Part shown: positions 9,262 through 17,687 of the stretch, piece after piece
How the letters are laid out: each line of letters begins with the position of its first letter
Numbering within the stretch: position 1 is the first letter of the stretch
Assembly: GCF_024198215.1 (NCBI RefSeq)
Contig: NZ_JAKCFA010000011.1
Location: 124,001 to 188,000 of the forward strand
From: Myxococcus qinghaiensis
Lineage (GTDB): Bacteria; Myxococcota; Myxococcia; Myxococcales; Myxococcaceae
DNA length: 64,000 nt
Direction: 5' to 3'
Notes under the pieces: generated by a model
Told to the model about the DNA's origin: nothing
The model's input: the letters and a program-made list of their open reading frames with translations, nothing else
Databases searched by the model: none
Position numbers and translations under genes: made by a program

Positions 9262-9974
9262 CGCTGGTCGGGCGTGTGCTTCACCAGGAGGGGCATGGCC
9301 ACGTTGAAGACGGGAATGCCGTTCTTCGTCTTGCCCTGGAGCGCGCCGTGGTGTGCGTGCCCGTGGAACACCGCCTCCGCGCCGTAGTGGTCAATGGGCA
9401 TCGCCAGGCGGCTCGTCCCCAGGAAGGGACGCAGTTCGATGTTCTCCCCCTCCAGCGTCTCCGGGATGGGGGCGTAGTGCATGATGACGACCTTCCTGGG
9501 CGTATCCAGGTGGCTCAGCGCCGCCTCCAGCTTCAGCGACTCCGTCACCGCCTCCTGCACGAAGCCCTTCGTCTGCGCTTCGCCGAAGGCCTGCAGCGTC
9601 GCGTTGCCGAAGCCGCCGCAGAAGCCCTTCACGCCCGCCACGCCGAGCACCTTCTCGAAGATGAAGTGGTCCCCGTCGAGGATGTGGACGCCCGCCTTCG
9701 CGAGCTCGACGCAGATGTCCTTCACCTGGCCGTGCTCGTAGTCGTGATTGCCGAGCACCGCCGCGCACGGCACGCGTAGCGAGGACAGGTCCTCGGCGAG
9801 CACCTTGCCCTCCTCGAGCAGGCCCCGGTCCGTGAGGTCCCCGCACAACACCAGCAGGTCCGCCGTGGCGTTCACCTGCTTGACGAGGTGTCGGAAGCGT
9901 CCGTGCTGGTCATCCCGGCAGTGCAGGTCACCGACCGCCGCCAATCGAATCTTCGAGCTCGGATCCCTCGGCAC
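9240..9974 (-). CDS. Calcineurin-like metallophosphoesterase
   Basis: 244 residues with the full metallophosphoesterase motif series: GDLHC, GDLTD, GNHDYE, a His in IMHYAP and GHAHHG. No signal peptide, so cytoplasmic. The start is GTG 9974, supported by an AGGAGG tract just upstream. That makes its 5' end overlap the preceding gene by 47 nt on the same strand, suggesting coupled translation with the nucleotidyltransferase-like protein. Substrate is unknown. Confidence 0.88.
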   Translation of the reverse strand: MPRDPSSKIRLAAVGDLHCRDDQHGRFRHLVKQVNATADLLVLCGDLTDRGLLEEGKVLAEDLSSLRVPCAAVLGNHDYEHGQVKDICVELAKAGVHILDGDHFIFEKVLGVAGVKGFCGGFGNATLQAFGEAQTKGFVQEAVTESLKLEAALSHLDTPRKVVIMHYAPIPETLEGENIELRPFLGTSRLAMPIDHYGAEAVFHGHAHHGALQGKTKNGIPVFNVAMPLLVKHTPDQRYVLLEV

Positions 9975-10785
9975 GCTCGCCCCCCTCCTGTCGTTCGTTC
10001 TCGTCCCAGGCCCGCCCGTCCCCGAACCCCCACTGGTGGATATCCACGTGGTAGTTCACCTTGGAGACGAGGTTGCCGCGACACAGCTTCTCCTCCCAGC
10101 GCCCTTCGCGGACGCTGTCCAGCGTGCGCCGCATCAGCTCCGCCATCACCCAGTCCGGCACCACGTCCCGCTCGGAGGGGTACGCGAAGCGGAACATCAT
10201 CAGGTGGCTGAGCAACACCTCCCAATACCGGTCGAAGCGGCGCATCAGCCGCTCCCAGTCCATCTCCCGGCCCGCCTTGAGGATGAGGTGGTTGACGTCC
10301 GCGCCGTCGTAGCGCTCGCGCTCGACGACGAACGCCTTGGACCAGATCATCTCCTCCGCGGGCGCCACCAGGCACTCGTGTCCGAAGATGGTGGCCGTCT
10401 TGGCGTATTGGAACCACTCGTCGTCGACCACCGCCACGCCGTTGCCGGACGAGAAGATGAAGTCGACAAAGTAGTCGCCCTTGAAGGCCTTGTAGAGCCA
10501 CACCTCGTCGGTGCGCTCGGTGCGCCAGCCGTCCTTCTCCAGGACTTCGAGCGCCCGGAGCGCATCCGCCTTTCGGGGAAACAGGTCCAGGTCCTTCGTG
10601 TCCCGGTAGATGCCGGTGAAGGTGGCGTACGCGTACGCGCCTCCCACCACGAAGGGCACCCCCGCGTCGCGTAACAACCCCACGGCTCGCGCGCGGGCGT
10701 TGATTTCATCCGGCGTGCGCTCGCGCTCGGCGAGGGACGCGTCCGTGCCCATCTCCCCGGGATGGTTGGGGTGTCGTTTTTCCAT
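9928..10785 (-). CDS. Nucleotidyltransferase-superfamily protein
   Basis: About 285 residues. The N-terminal part shows a minimal nucleotidyltransferase pattern: VPFVVGGAYAYATFTG followed by RDTKDLDLF, as in AbiEii/MNT-like enzymes, with later Asp-rich YFVDFIFSS. It could transfer a nucleotide to an unknown target. ATG 10783-10785 is chosen, but ATG at 10807-10809 or at 10750-10752 cannot be excluded because no clear ribosome binding site marks any of them. It is the upstream gene of a pair with the metallophosphoesterase, with 47-nt overlap. Confidence 0.7.
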   Translation of the reverse strand: MEKRHPNHPGEMGTDASLAERERTPDEINARARAVGLLRDAGVPFVVGGAYAYATFTGIYRDTKDLDLFPRKADALRALEVLEKDGWRTERTDEVWLYKAFKGDYFVDFIFSSGNGVAVVDDEWFQYAKTATIFGHECLVAPAEEMIWSKAFVVERERYDGADVNHLILKAGREMDWERLMRRFDRYWEVLLSHLMMFRFAYPSERDVVPDWVMAELMRRTLDSVREGRWEEKLCRGNLVSKVNYHVDIHQWGFGDGRAWDENERQEGGERAEGSELEDSIGGGR

Positions 10786-10993
10786 GGGCGAAAGGTAGGA
10801 ACGGTTCATTTCCGTCGGCCAAAAGTCGGGTGAAGCCGCCCGAGGAGCGGGCGAGCGACCTCCAACCCATTGGAATCCCAAGGCTTTTCAAGAGCGAGCA
10901 GGCGCGCTTTCTGTTTTTCGCCAGGGCTGTGTCCATAGGGGCGAACACGCTGCCGCACGGCCCGCCGGGGGCCATCCGAAAGGTAGAAGGACC

Positions 10994-11968
10994 ATGCTGC
11001 GCAAGAGCCTGCTGTGTGCCTCCCTGTTGCTCGCTGGATGCGATCCTGACTCGAAGCAGGACGCCGACTCGTTCCGCCAGGGACTTCCTTCCAAGCAGAT
11101 GGTGGAGGTCGCCTCGCCGGGCCCGGACGGCCAGGGACTGGTCGCCGCGTACACCCAGGGCCAGACGGCGGAGTACTACTTCCTCACCGTGGCCGCCGCC
11201 GCGAGCATCAACGGCGGAACGCTGGCGGTGCTCAACCTGGTCGAGGAGATCGTCAAGCACCCGCCGTCCTCCATCCAGGGCGACGTCGCGGTGTGGGGCC
11301 CGCACACCGAAGCCCTGAGCCCCACCACCTGGAAGCTGACCGTCACGCGCACCGACGACGACACGTATTCGTGGGTGCTGGCGGCCAAGGCCAAGATTGA
11401 ACCCGACACCGCCTTCCGGACGGTGCTGTCCGGCTCGCACACGGCGGCGGTCGACGCTGACGGTGAGCGCCGCTCCGGCTACGGCTCCGGCCAGTTCCTC
11501 ATCGACTGGGAGAAGCAGAACTCCCTGCCGGGCAACGAGGAGGACACGGGCGTGGCCACCATGGAGATCCGCTACGCGCGCACGGCCCCTGACGCGGTGG
11601 CGTCGGTGGAGACGGACTTCCAGTTCGAAGGAGCCGATGGCACCCCGACGAGCGCGAGCTACCGCTTCAAGCAGGCGCCGGGCATGGGCGGCGAGCTGGA
11701 CTACGTGCTGCGCCAGGACATCGACGTGGACCCCACGCGCTCTCAGTTGGAGAAGCTGTCCATCAAGAGCCGCTGGGAGCGCTCGGGGGTCGGTCGCTCG
11801 GACATCAAGCTGTCGGGCGGAGACCTCTTCGGCGAGGCCACCATCAACGAGTGCTGGGACAGCAACTTCCTCAGCGTCTACTACGCGGTGAGCTTCAACC
11901 CGGCCGTCGGCTACGGGGCGGTGGGCGCCTGCGGGAGCTTCAACGCGGCGGTCTACTCCACGCTGTGA
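10994..11968 (+). CDS. Lipoprotein A of the ECF/caspase locus
   Basis: 324 residues, unknown family. The N-terminus MLRKSLLCASLLLAGCDPD is a lipoprotein signal with Cys 16. The rest is soluble and Asp/Glu/Ser-rich. Compared by eye with the lipoprotein at 14904-15878, both have 324 residues, lipid Cys at 16, a VWGP motif mid-protein, GSGQFLIDWEK (versus GTGRLSIDWKR) and an ECWD motif about 38 residues from the end followed by a late Cys. I read them as divergent paralogs. The gene starts a co-directional five-gene cluster, 25 bp ahead of the sigma factor gene. Ribosome binding site AAGGTAGAAGG precedes ATG 10994. Confidence 0.85.
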   Translation: MLRKSLLCASLLLAGCDPDSKQDADSFRQGLPSKQMVEVASPGPDGQGLVAAYTQGQTAEYYFLTVAAAASINGGTLAVLNLVEEIVKHPPSSIQGDVAVWGPHTEALSPTTWKLTVTRTDDDTYSWVLAAKAKIEPDTAFRTVLSGSHTAAVDADGERRSGYGSGQFLIDWEKQNSLPGNEEDTGVATMEIRYARTAPDAVASVETDFQFEGADGTPTSASYRFKQAPGMGGELDYVLRQDIDVDPTRSQLEKLSIKSRWERSGVGRSDIKLSGGDLFGEATINECWDSNFLSVYYAVSFNPAVGYGAVGACGSFNAAVYSTL

Positions 11969-11993
11969 GCCCGCTCGCGGTAGTCTGCGGCGC

Positions 11994-12536
11994 GTGACAG
12001 GTCCCCGTCAGCCGGCCCTCAGGGTCATCCCAGGTGGTCCCCAGCCGGACCGGCGAGACGTCCTGCGCGACCTGTACACGCGGTATGGCGGCAGCGTGAT
12101 GGGACGCTGCCGCTACCTGTTGAAGGACGCGACGAAGGCGGAGGACGCGATGCATGACGTATTCGCCCGAGCCCTCATCCACGCGGACGACTTCCGCGCG
12201 GACGCCTCGCCGCTGACGTGGTTGATGAAGATCGCCACGAACCACTGTCTCAACCAGCTCCGCTCGGAGCGCGCGGGCTGGCGACAGTGGTTCGAGCGGG
12301 ACGCGGAGGCACGCTCCGAGGCCCACGGTGGCGCCGGAGAGCTGGAGACGCGCGACCTGGTGCGCCGGCTCTTGTCCCGGGTGGACGAGGAGACGCAGGC
12401 GGCGGTGGTCCACTACCACGTGGACGGGATGACATTGGAAGAGGTGGCCGCGTTGCTGGGGCGCTCGGTGCCCACGATTCGCAAGCGGCTGGAGCGCTTC
12501 GCCGAGCTGGGTGGAGAGGAGCTGAGGGTCCGATGA
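11994..12536 (+). CDS. ECF-type RNA polymerase sigma factor
   Basis: 180 residues with sigma70 region 2 (RDVLRDLYTRYGGSVMGRCRYLLKD and AEDAMHDVFARAL) and region 4 (DEETQAAVVHYHVDGMTLEE followed by an HTH ending PTIRKRLERF). No region 1 or 3, as expected for group 4 (ECF). GTG 11994 is the start. Its stop codon overlaps the anti-sigma start as ATGA. Such proteins direct RNA polymerase to a small regulon when released from their anti-sigma factor. The HTH-like end with RKRLERF is common in myxobacterial ECFs. Confidence 0.92.
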   Translation: MTGPRQPALRVIPGGPQPDRRDVLRDLYTRYGGSVMGRCRYLLKDATKAEDAMHDVFARALIHADDFRADASPLTWLMKIATNHCLNQLRSERAGWRQWFERDAEARSEAHGGAGELETRDLVRRLLSRVDEETQAAVVHYHVDGMTLEEVAALLGRSVPTIRKRLERFAELGGEELRVR

Positions 12537-13297
12537 GCGCGCACGAGTCTGAGTGGACACTGCGGCGCCTGCACGCCGGGGAGCTGGCCTCACCCGAGGC
12601 CACTCGCGCCAGCGCCCATGCGGCGAGCTGCGACACCTGTGGCGCCGTGCTGCGCGGCCTCGAGTCGAACCAGCAGGGCTTCGAGGCGGCGATTCCCTTC
12701 GAGCGCTTCGAGCAGGAGGTCCAGCGCGCGCTGGAGCGGCGGCGGGCGGCCCTGAAGCCCTCCCCCCGACGCTGGGTGGCGACGACGGTGGCCCTGGCCG
12801 CATCGGTCCTGCTGGTGGTGCTGGCCCGGCCGCTCTTGAATCAGGGTCCGGGGTGGGACCGGAGCAAGGGCAGCGCGGACGTGGCGGAGCTGCGCATCGG
12901 CGGAGGTCCCGGGCCGCAGCGCGAGGTGAAGCCGGATGCCATCGAGGCGCTTGAGCCGGGCGAGCGGGTGATGCTGGGCTACAAGGCGGGCACGCACCGG
13001 TACGTGGCCGCGGTGTCCGTGGATGCCATCGGCGAGGTGACGGCGCTGCATCCGGAGTCCGGCGTCAGCACGCCCGTGGAGCCCGGCGCGGACCTGCACT
13101 GGCTGCAGGGAAGCTGGGAGTTCACCGGCTCCGGGGCCGAGCGTGTGGTGCTGGTGCTCGGCGACGAGCCCTTCACGGTGGAGTCGCTGGTGGAGGCGAC
13201 CCAGCGCGCCTTCGCGGCGGCGAACGGTGAAGTGGAGCGGATGTCCCCGCTCGACGTGCCGGGCGCGCAGACGCACTGGATGCTGTTCAAGCCATGA
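12533..13297 (+). CDS. Zinc-type (ZAS) transmembrane anti-sigma factor
   Basis: 254 residues. The cytoplasmic N-terminus carries HAASCDTC (His 29, Cys 33, Cys 36), the HX3CX2C zinc anti-sigma motif. One membrane span covers about residues 81-100, followed by a periplasmic domain of about 150 residues with DUF4384-like character (LEPGERVMLGYKAG...). ATG 12533 overlaps the sigma stop codon, and its own stop codon overlaps the caspase ATG, so expression is coupled. Expected to hold the ECF factor at the membrane and respond to an envelope signal; the signal is unknown. Confidence 0.85.
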   Translation: MSAHESEWTLRRLHAGELASPEATRASAHAASCDTCGAVLRGLESNQQGFEAAIPFERFEQEVQRALERRRAALKPSPRRWVATTVALAASVLLVVLARPLLNQGPGWDRSKGSADVAELRIGGGPGPQREVKPDAIEALEPGERVMLGYKAGTHRYVAAVSVDAIGEVTALHPESGVSTPVEPGADLHWLQGSWEFTGSGAERVVLVLGDEPFTVESLVEATQRAFAAANGEVERMSPLDVPGAQTHWMLFKP

Positions 13298-14892
13298 GCC
13301 CTCCCCTGCTCCCCTCCTGGCGCGCGCTGGCCGCCCTCCTCGTGCTCGCGGCGTCGGCCGCGCACGCGGACAGCCTGCGCCGCTTCGCGCTGGTGGCGGG
13401 CAACGACGAGGGCGGCGACGAGACGCGGCCCCTGCGCTTCGCCCAGGACGACGCGCGAAAGATGCACGGCCTGCTGACGCGCCTGGGCGGTGTCGCGCCC
13501 GGTGACGCGAAGCTCCTGCTCAACGAGTCCTCCAAGGACTTCCTCGCCGCGCTGACGTCACTGGAGGCGCGGGCGAAGGAGGCGCAGGCGCGGGGCGAGC
13601 GCACCGCGCTGCTCGTCTACTACTCCGGCCACGCGAAGGACGGCACGCTGCGCCTGGGCAACAGCCGGCTGGGCTTCGAGGACCTCAAGCAGCGGCTGTC
13701 GAATGCGCCCGCGGACATCCGCATCGCGATTCTCGACTCGTGCCGCTCCGGGGCGCTGACGCGCACCAAGGGCGCGCGACGGGCGCCCAGCTTCGAAATC
13801 GAGTCCGGCGCCGCGCGCGACGCACGGGGGCTGGTCATCCTCACCTCCAGCTCGGCGGACGAGGACTCGCAGGAGTCGGATGCGCTGAGCGGCAGCTACT
13901 TCTCCCACCACCTGGCCAGCGGTCTGCTGGGCGACGCGGACAGGAGCGGCGACGGACGGGTGACGCTGTTCGAGGCGTACTCGCATGCCTACGCCCGCAC
14001 GGTGGCGGACACGGCGGCCAGCAGCGGAGGCGCGCAGCACCCGACGTTCAGCTACGACCTGGCGGGCAACGGGGACCTGGTGCTGACGGACCTGCGCGCG
14101 GGAGGTGACGGGCTGGTGGTGCCGGGCCTGGCGCCCGCGGGCACGTACTATTTCGTGGACCCCGCCGGCCTGGTGGTGGCGGAGCTGGACAAGCGGCCCG
14201 ACGTGGAGCGCCGCGTGGCGCTCGCTCCGGGCACGTACCGCGTGAAGCGGCGGCTGTCGGACCGGCTGCGCATCGGCGAGGTGGAGGTCGCCCGGGGGCG
14301 GCAGGTGGTGCTGGAGGAGGCGCGGCTGCGAGACGCGCCGTTCTCAGACGACCCGGTGAAGGGCGCGGCGCCGGAGGGCGGTGCGTGGTGGACGGTGGGC
14401 CTTTCCGGAGGCGTGCAGTCGTTCCTCGATGCGCCCACGCGCGACACGCTGTTCCTGTCCGTGGGGATGCTGGGCGCGGAGGCGCAGCTCCACGACTACT
14501 TCCGCCGCGACTGGGTGTGGGGCGTGGACGTGGCGGTGGGCGGGAAGCAGGCGGTGCTGGCGTTGCCCACGCTGTCGGGGCCCGCATACCGGTACTCGGT
14601 GACGAGCCTGGGCACGACGCTCACCTCCGAGTGGCCCCAGGGGCGTGTGACTCCGTTCGTGGGCGCGCGGATGGCCTATCAGGTGATGCGACGCGACTTC
14701 GCGGACGAGGCCTACCCTGACCAGAAGTTCGCCATGTTCTCTCCGGGCGTGGTGGCGGGCCTGCGCTGGCAGCTGTTGCGGAGCCTGCACCTGACGGGCA
14801 GGGGCAGACTCCACTACCTCCTCTACACCGTGGACGAGCAGCGCTCCCTGGGCTTCTGGGAGCTGAGCGCGCTCGTCACGTACCAACCATGA
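13294..14892 (+). CDS. Exported caspase-family (C14) peptidase with possible C-terminal beta-barrel
   Basis: 532 residues. A signal peptide (about 1-25, ending AAHADS) precedes a p20-like caspase domain: catalytic His 113 in YYSGHAKDG and Cys 150 in ILDSCRSGAL. Residues 216-227 (DRSGDGRVTLFE) match a canonical EF-hand calcium loop. A middle beta-rich segment (about 265-330) follows, then residues 375-532 show alternating hydrophobic strands such as WWTVGLSGGVQSF and GLRWQLLRSLHLTGRGRLHYLL, resembling an outer-membrane barrel; the end TYQP lacks the usual terminal Phe. ATGA overlaps link it to the anti-sigma gene and the next lipoprotein. Cleavage target unknown. Confidence 0.85.
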   Translation: MSPPLLPSWRALAALLVLAASAAHADSLRRFALVAGNDEGGDETRPLRFAQDDARKMHGLLTRLGGVAPGDAKLLLNESSKDFLAALTSLEARAKEAQARGERTALLVYYSGHAKDGTLRLGNSRLGFEDLKQRLSNAPADIRIAILDSCRSGALTRTKGARRAPSFEIESGAARDARGLVILTSSSADEDSQESDALSGSYFSHHLASGLLGDADRSGDGRVTLFEAYSHAYARTVADTAASSGGAQHPTFSYDLAGNGDLVLTDLRAGGDGLVVPGLAPAGTYYFVDPAGLVVAELDKRPDVERRVALAPGTYRVKRRLSDRLRIGEVEVARGRQVVLEEARLRDAPFSDDPVKGAAPEGGAWWTVGLSGGVQSFLDAPTRDTLFLSVGMLGAEAQLHDYFRRDWVWGVDVAVGGKQAVLALPTLSGPAYRYSVTSLGTTLTSEWPQGRVTPFVGARMAYQVMRRDFADEAYPDQKFAMFSPGVVAGLRWQLLRSLHLTGRGRLHYLLYTVDEQRSLGFWELSALVTYQP

Positions 14893-14903
14893 AGGAGCCT
14901 TCG

Positions 14904-15878
14904 ATGCGACACCTGGCACCTCCCTGTCTCCTGCTGGCCCTGGCCGCGTGCGGCGGCGACTTCTCCAATGACGACCTGGAGTTCCTCAACGCCCTGCCCC
15001 AGCGCGAGGACCTCTCGGTGACGACCCCCGGTGAGCGCATGGGCGGCGGCACCGGCCAGCGCCTGGTGCGCCAGGGCAAGGTGGGGAGCCCCAGCGCCCT
15101 CATGGAGAAGCTGGGCGACGCGTCGGCCCTCGTCGGAAACACCGACGAGACAGGGCGCGACATCAACGAGTCGATTGGCGGCATCCTCGACTCGGTGGAG
15201 AGCATCACCCGGCTGACCCCGACGAAGCGGGAGCCGAACCGCAGGGTGTGGGGCCCCATCCTGGGCAAGAACGACATGGAGTTCGACACGCGCTTCGTGA
15301 TGACCCGCGAAGGCGAGCGGTTCGAGTACCAGACGCAGTACCGCCGCGTCGGCGGAGGCGAGAACGACTGGTGGAGCTTCCTCGAAGGCACCTTCCAGGC
15401 CGACGGCGGCGTCCGCAAGGGCACGGGCCGCCTCTCCATCGACTGGAAGCGCGCGCGGGAGGAGGAGTGGCTCTTCTCCGTCGACTTCCTGGATGGACAG
15501 GAGATCCGCTACCAGACGCAGCGGCTTCCGACACAGGTGGAGCTGGAGTACTTCGGCCCCCTGCCGGACATCTTCCCGGGACGGTACATGTACCGCGAGG
15601 CGGAGGGAGACCTGGCGGAGATGACCTTCGAGATGCGGGGCACCGACTTCGTGCCGGGGGGACTGCCGGAGAACGTGGCGCTCGTCACCCGCTGGGCGCC
15701 GGACGGCCGGGGCACGGCCCTGCTGGAGATCCTCTCGGGGGACATCGTCGGGGCGAAGTACACCGAGTGCTGGGACGCGCAGGGCCGCGTGACGTTCATC
15801 TCCCGGAGCTGGGACTTCCTCAACCCGACGGAGGGCGTGCGCGCCTCCTGCCCGGACATGTCGGCGCTGGACCGGTAA
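14904..15878 (+). CDS. Lipoprotein B of the ECF/caspase locus
   Basis: 324 residues. ATG 14904 is preferred to ATG 14889, which overlaps the caspase stop codon, because AAGGAG lies six bases before 14904 and yields a normal lipoprotein signal ending LALAAC (Cys 16). No known domain. It shares length, Cys position, WGP, GTGRLSIDWKR and C-terminal ECWD with the lipoprotein at 10994-11968, so the two seem to be paralogs bracketing the regulators and caspase. It may be an envelope sensor, a caspase substrate or a regulon product. Confidence 0.85.
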   Translation: MRHLAPPCLLLALAACGGDFSNDDLEFLNALPQREDLSVTTPGERMGGGTGQRLVRQGKVGSPSALMEKLGDASALVGNTDETGRDINESIGGILDSVESITRLTPTKREPNRRVWGPILGKNDMEFDTRFVMTREGERFEYQTQYRRVGGGENDWWSFLEGTFQADGGVRKGTGRLSIDWKRAREEEWLFSVDFLDGQEIRYQTQRLPTQVELEYFGPLPDIFPGRYMYREAEGDLAEMTFEMRGTDFVPGGLPENVALVTRWAPDGRGTALLEILSGDIVGAKYTECWDAQGRVTFISRSWDFLNPTEGVRASCPDMSALDR

Positions 15879-15952
15879 CCGGGCAACCCTCCGAGCGGAA
15901 GCGCGCGGGACAACCCTGGGCCGCGTGCACGGCTGGTATAGAGTCCGCCGCC

Positions 15953-17584
15953 ATGAGCGAGCAGCAGGGCAAGAGTACGGAGCAGACAGCGCGACCGGGA
16001 ACCTGGGCCAGCCTGGCGCGGGCCATGGCCTCCTGGCGGACGGCCTCCGTCACCCTGCTCTCGTTCTCCTCGGGCCTGCCGCTCGGCCTGGTCTGGATTG
16101 CCATCCCCGACTGGCTTCGCAGCATCGGCGTGGACATCCGCGTGGTGGGCATCATCACGCTGGCGCAGGCGCCGTGGTCCTTCAAGTTCCTCTGGTCGCC
16201 GCTGATGGACCGCTACGTGCCGCCCTTCTGGGGTCGGCGGCGGGGCTGGATGGCGGTGGCGCAGGTGGCCCTCTTCGCTACGACACTCGCGCTCGCGGGA
16301 ATCGGAGAGCATCCGGAGACGGCGTGGGTGGTGGGCGCGCTGGCCATGGCGGTGGCGTTCTCCGCGGCGACGCAGGACATCGCCATCGACGCGTATGCGG
16401 TGGAGGTGCTGCGCAAGGAGGAGCAGGGCGTGGCGGTGGGCGCGCGCGTGGCGGTGTACCGCGCGGCCATGTTCATCGCGGGCTCGGCGGCGATTACGCT
16501 CGCGGGCCGCGTGTCGTGGAAGTGGGTCGTCATCGGGCTGGCGGTGCTGTACCTGCCCATGCTCATCGTCACGCGCTTCGCGCCGGAGCCCGAGGAGCGC
16601 TTCACGCCGCCGAAGTCCCTCAAGGACGCCGTCTGGTATCCCTTCGTGGGCTTCCTCGCGCGGCACCGGGCGCTCGAAATCCTCGCCTTCGTCTTCCTCT
16701 ACAAGCTGGCCGACAACCTCGGCGGCACGCTCCTGCGGCCCTTCCTGGTGGACATGGGCTACAGCGACCTGCACCGGGGCGTGGCCCTGGGCACCATCGG
16801 CCTGTTCGGCACCATCGCCGGCACGCTGGTGGGCGGCGCGTGGACGACGGTGCTGGGCCTGGGCCGCGCGCTCTGGGTGTTCGGCGTCATCCAGATTGTG
16901 TCCAACATCGGCTACGTGCTGGTCGCCCGCGCTGGTGCTCCCACGCCATGGCTGATGTACATCGCCATCGGCTTCGAGAACGTGACGCAGGGCCTGGGCA
17001 CCGGTGCCTTCTCCGTGCTGCTGATGCGGCTGACGCAGAAGCGCTTCTCCGCCACCCAGTTCGCGCTGCTCTCCAGCCTCTTCTCCATTCCGCGCGTCGT
17101 GGCGGGCCCCATCGCCGGCTTCCTCGTGTACTCCATCGGCTGGGAGCCCTTCTTCTGGTTCACCATGGTGGGCGGCATCCCCGGTCTGCTGCTGCTCGCG
17201 CGCTTCGTGCCGCTGGGCGTGAAGGACCCGGACTTCGATGTGCAGAGCCGCCCCACCACCCGCGCCGTCACCCGCCCCGTCATGCTGGCCAGCGCCGCCT
17301 TCGCGGCCGTGGTGGGCATGGTGCTGGGTGCGATGACGACGGCGCTGCTCACCGCCGTGCAGAACCTGCGCAAGGCCCCCGAGAAGGGTTTCGACTTCGC
17401 CACGCCCTTCACCGCGCTGTTCCAGCCCTCGGGTGTCACCGACTGGGTGACGCTGGCCGGCATCGTCGTCTTCGGGTTGACGGTGGGCCTGCTCACCGCG
17501 GCCGTGCTCGCCGCGCGCTCCGGGGCGTTCTACCTGCCCGAGCAGGAGGCGCCCCCCACCCCCTCCGGCGCCGCCGGCTCGTAG
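15953..17584 (+). CDS. AmpG-like major facilitator permease
   Basis: 543 residues, about 12-14 membrane segments. The opening [14 protein letters not shown] and the loop [20 protein letters not shown] are typical of AmpG permeases, which import anhydro-muropeptides for cell-wall recycling. ATG 15953 is the first good start; the upstream open frame covers the previous gene. There is about 75 bp after lipoprotein B, so it probably has its own promoter. Substrate is inferred from the family only. Confidence 0.85.
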   Translation: MSEQQGKSTEQTARPGTWASLARAMASWRTASVTLLSFSSGLPLGLVWIAIPDWLRSIGVDIRVVGIITLAQAPWSFKFLWSPLMDRYVPPFWGRRRGWMAVAQVALFATTLALAGIGEHPETAWVVGALAMAVAFSAATQDIAIDAYAVEVLRKEEQGVAVGARVAVYRAAMFIAGSAAITLAGRVSWKWVVIGLAVLYLPMLIVTRFAPEPEERFTPPKSLKDAVWYPFVGFLARHRALEILAFVFLYKLADNLGGTLLRPFLVDMGYSDLHRGVALGTIGLFGTIAGTLVGGAWTTVLGLGRALWVFGVIQIVSNIGYVLVARAGAPTPWLMYIAIGFENVTQGLGTGAFSVLLMRLTQKRFSATQFALLSSLFSIPRVVAGPIAGFLVYSIGWEPFFWFTMVGGIPGLLLLARFVPLGVKDPDFDVQSRPTTRAVTRPVMLASAAFAAVVGMVLGAMTTALLTAVQNLRKAPEKGFDFATPFTALFQPSGVTDWVTLAGIVVFGLTVGLLTAAVLAARSGAFYLPEQEAPPTPSGAAGS

Positions 17585-17687
17585 CGAGGCACCCGCTTCG
17601 AGTCCGGGAGGGTCTCGGTCCACCCGAGGACAGCTCCCCAACATGGGTTGTCCATCCGCCGCGCGGCGCGTTTATGTTGGCGGCGAC

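Noticed and set aside
15248..15952. Upstream extension of the AmpG-like gene
   Set aside because: Covers lipoprotein B in another frame and is Gly/Arg/His-rich; ATG 15953 gives a normal permease start.
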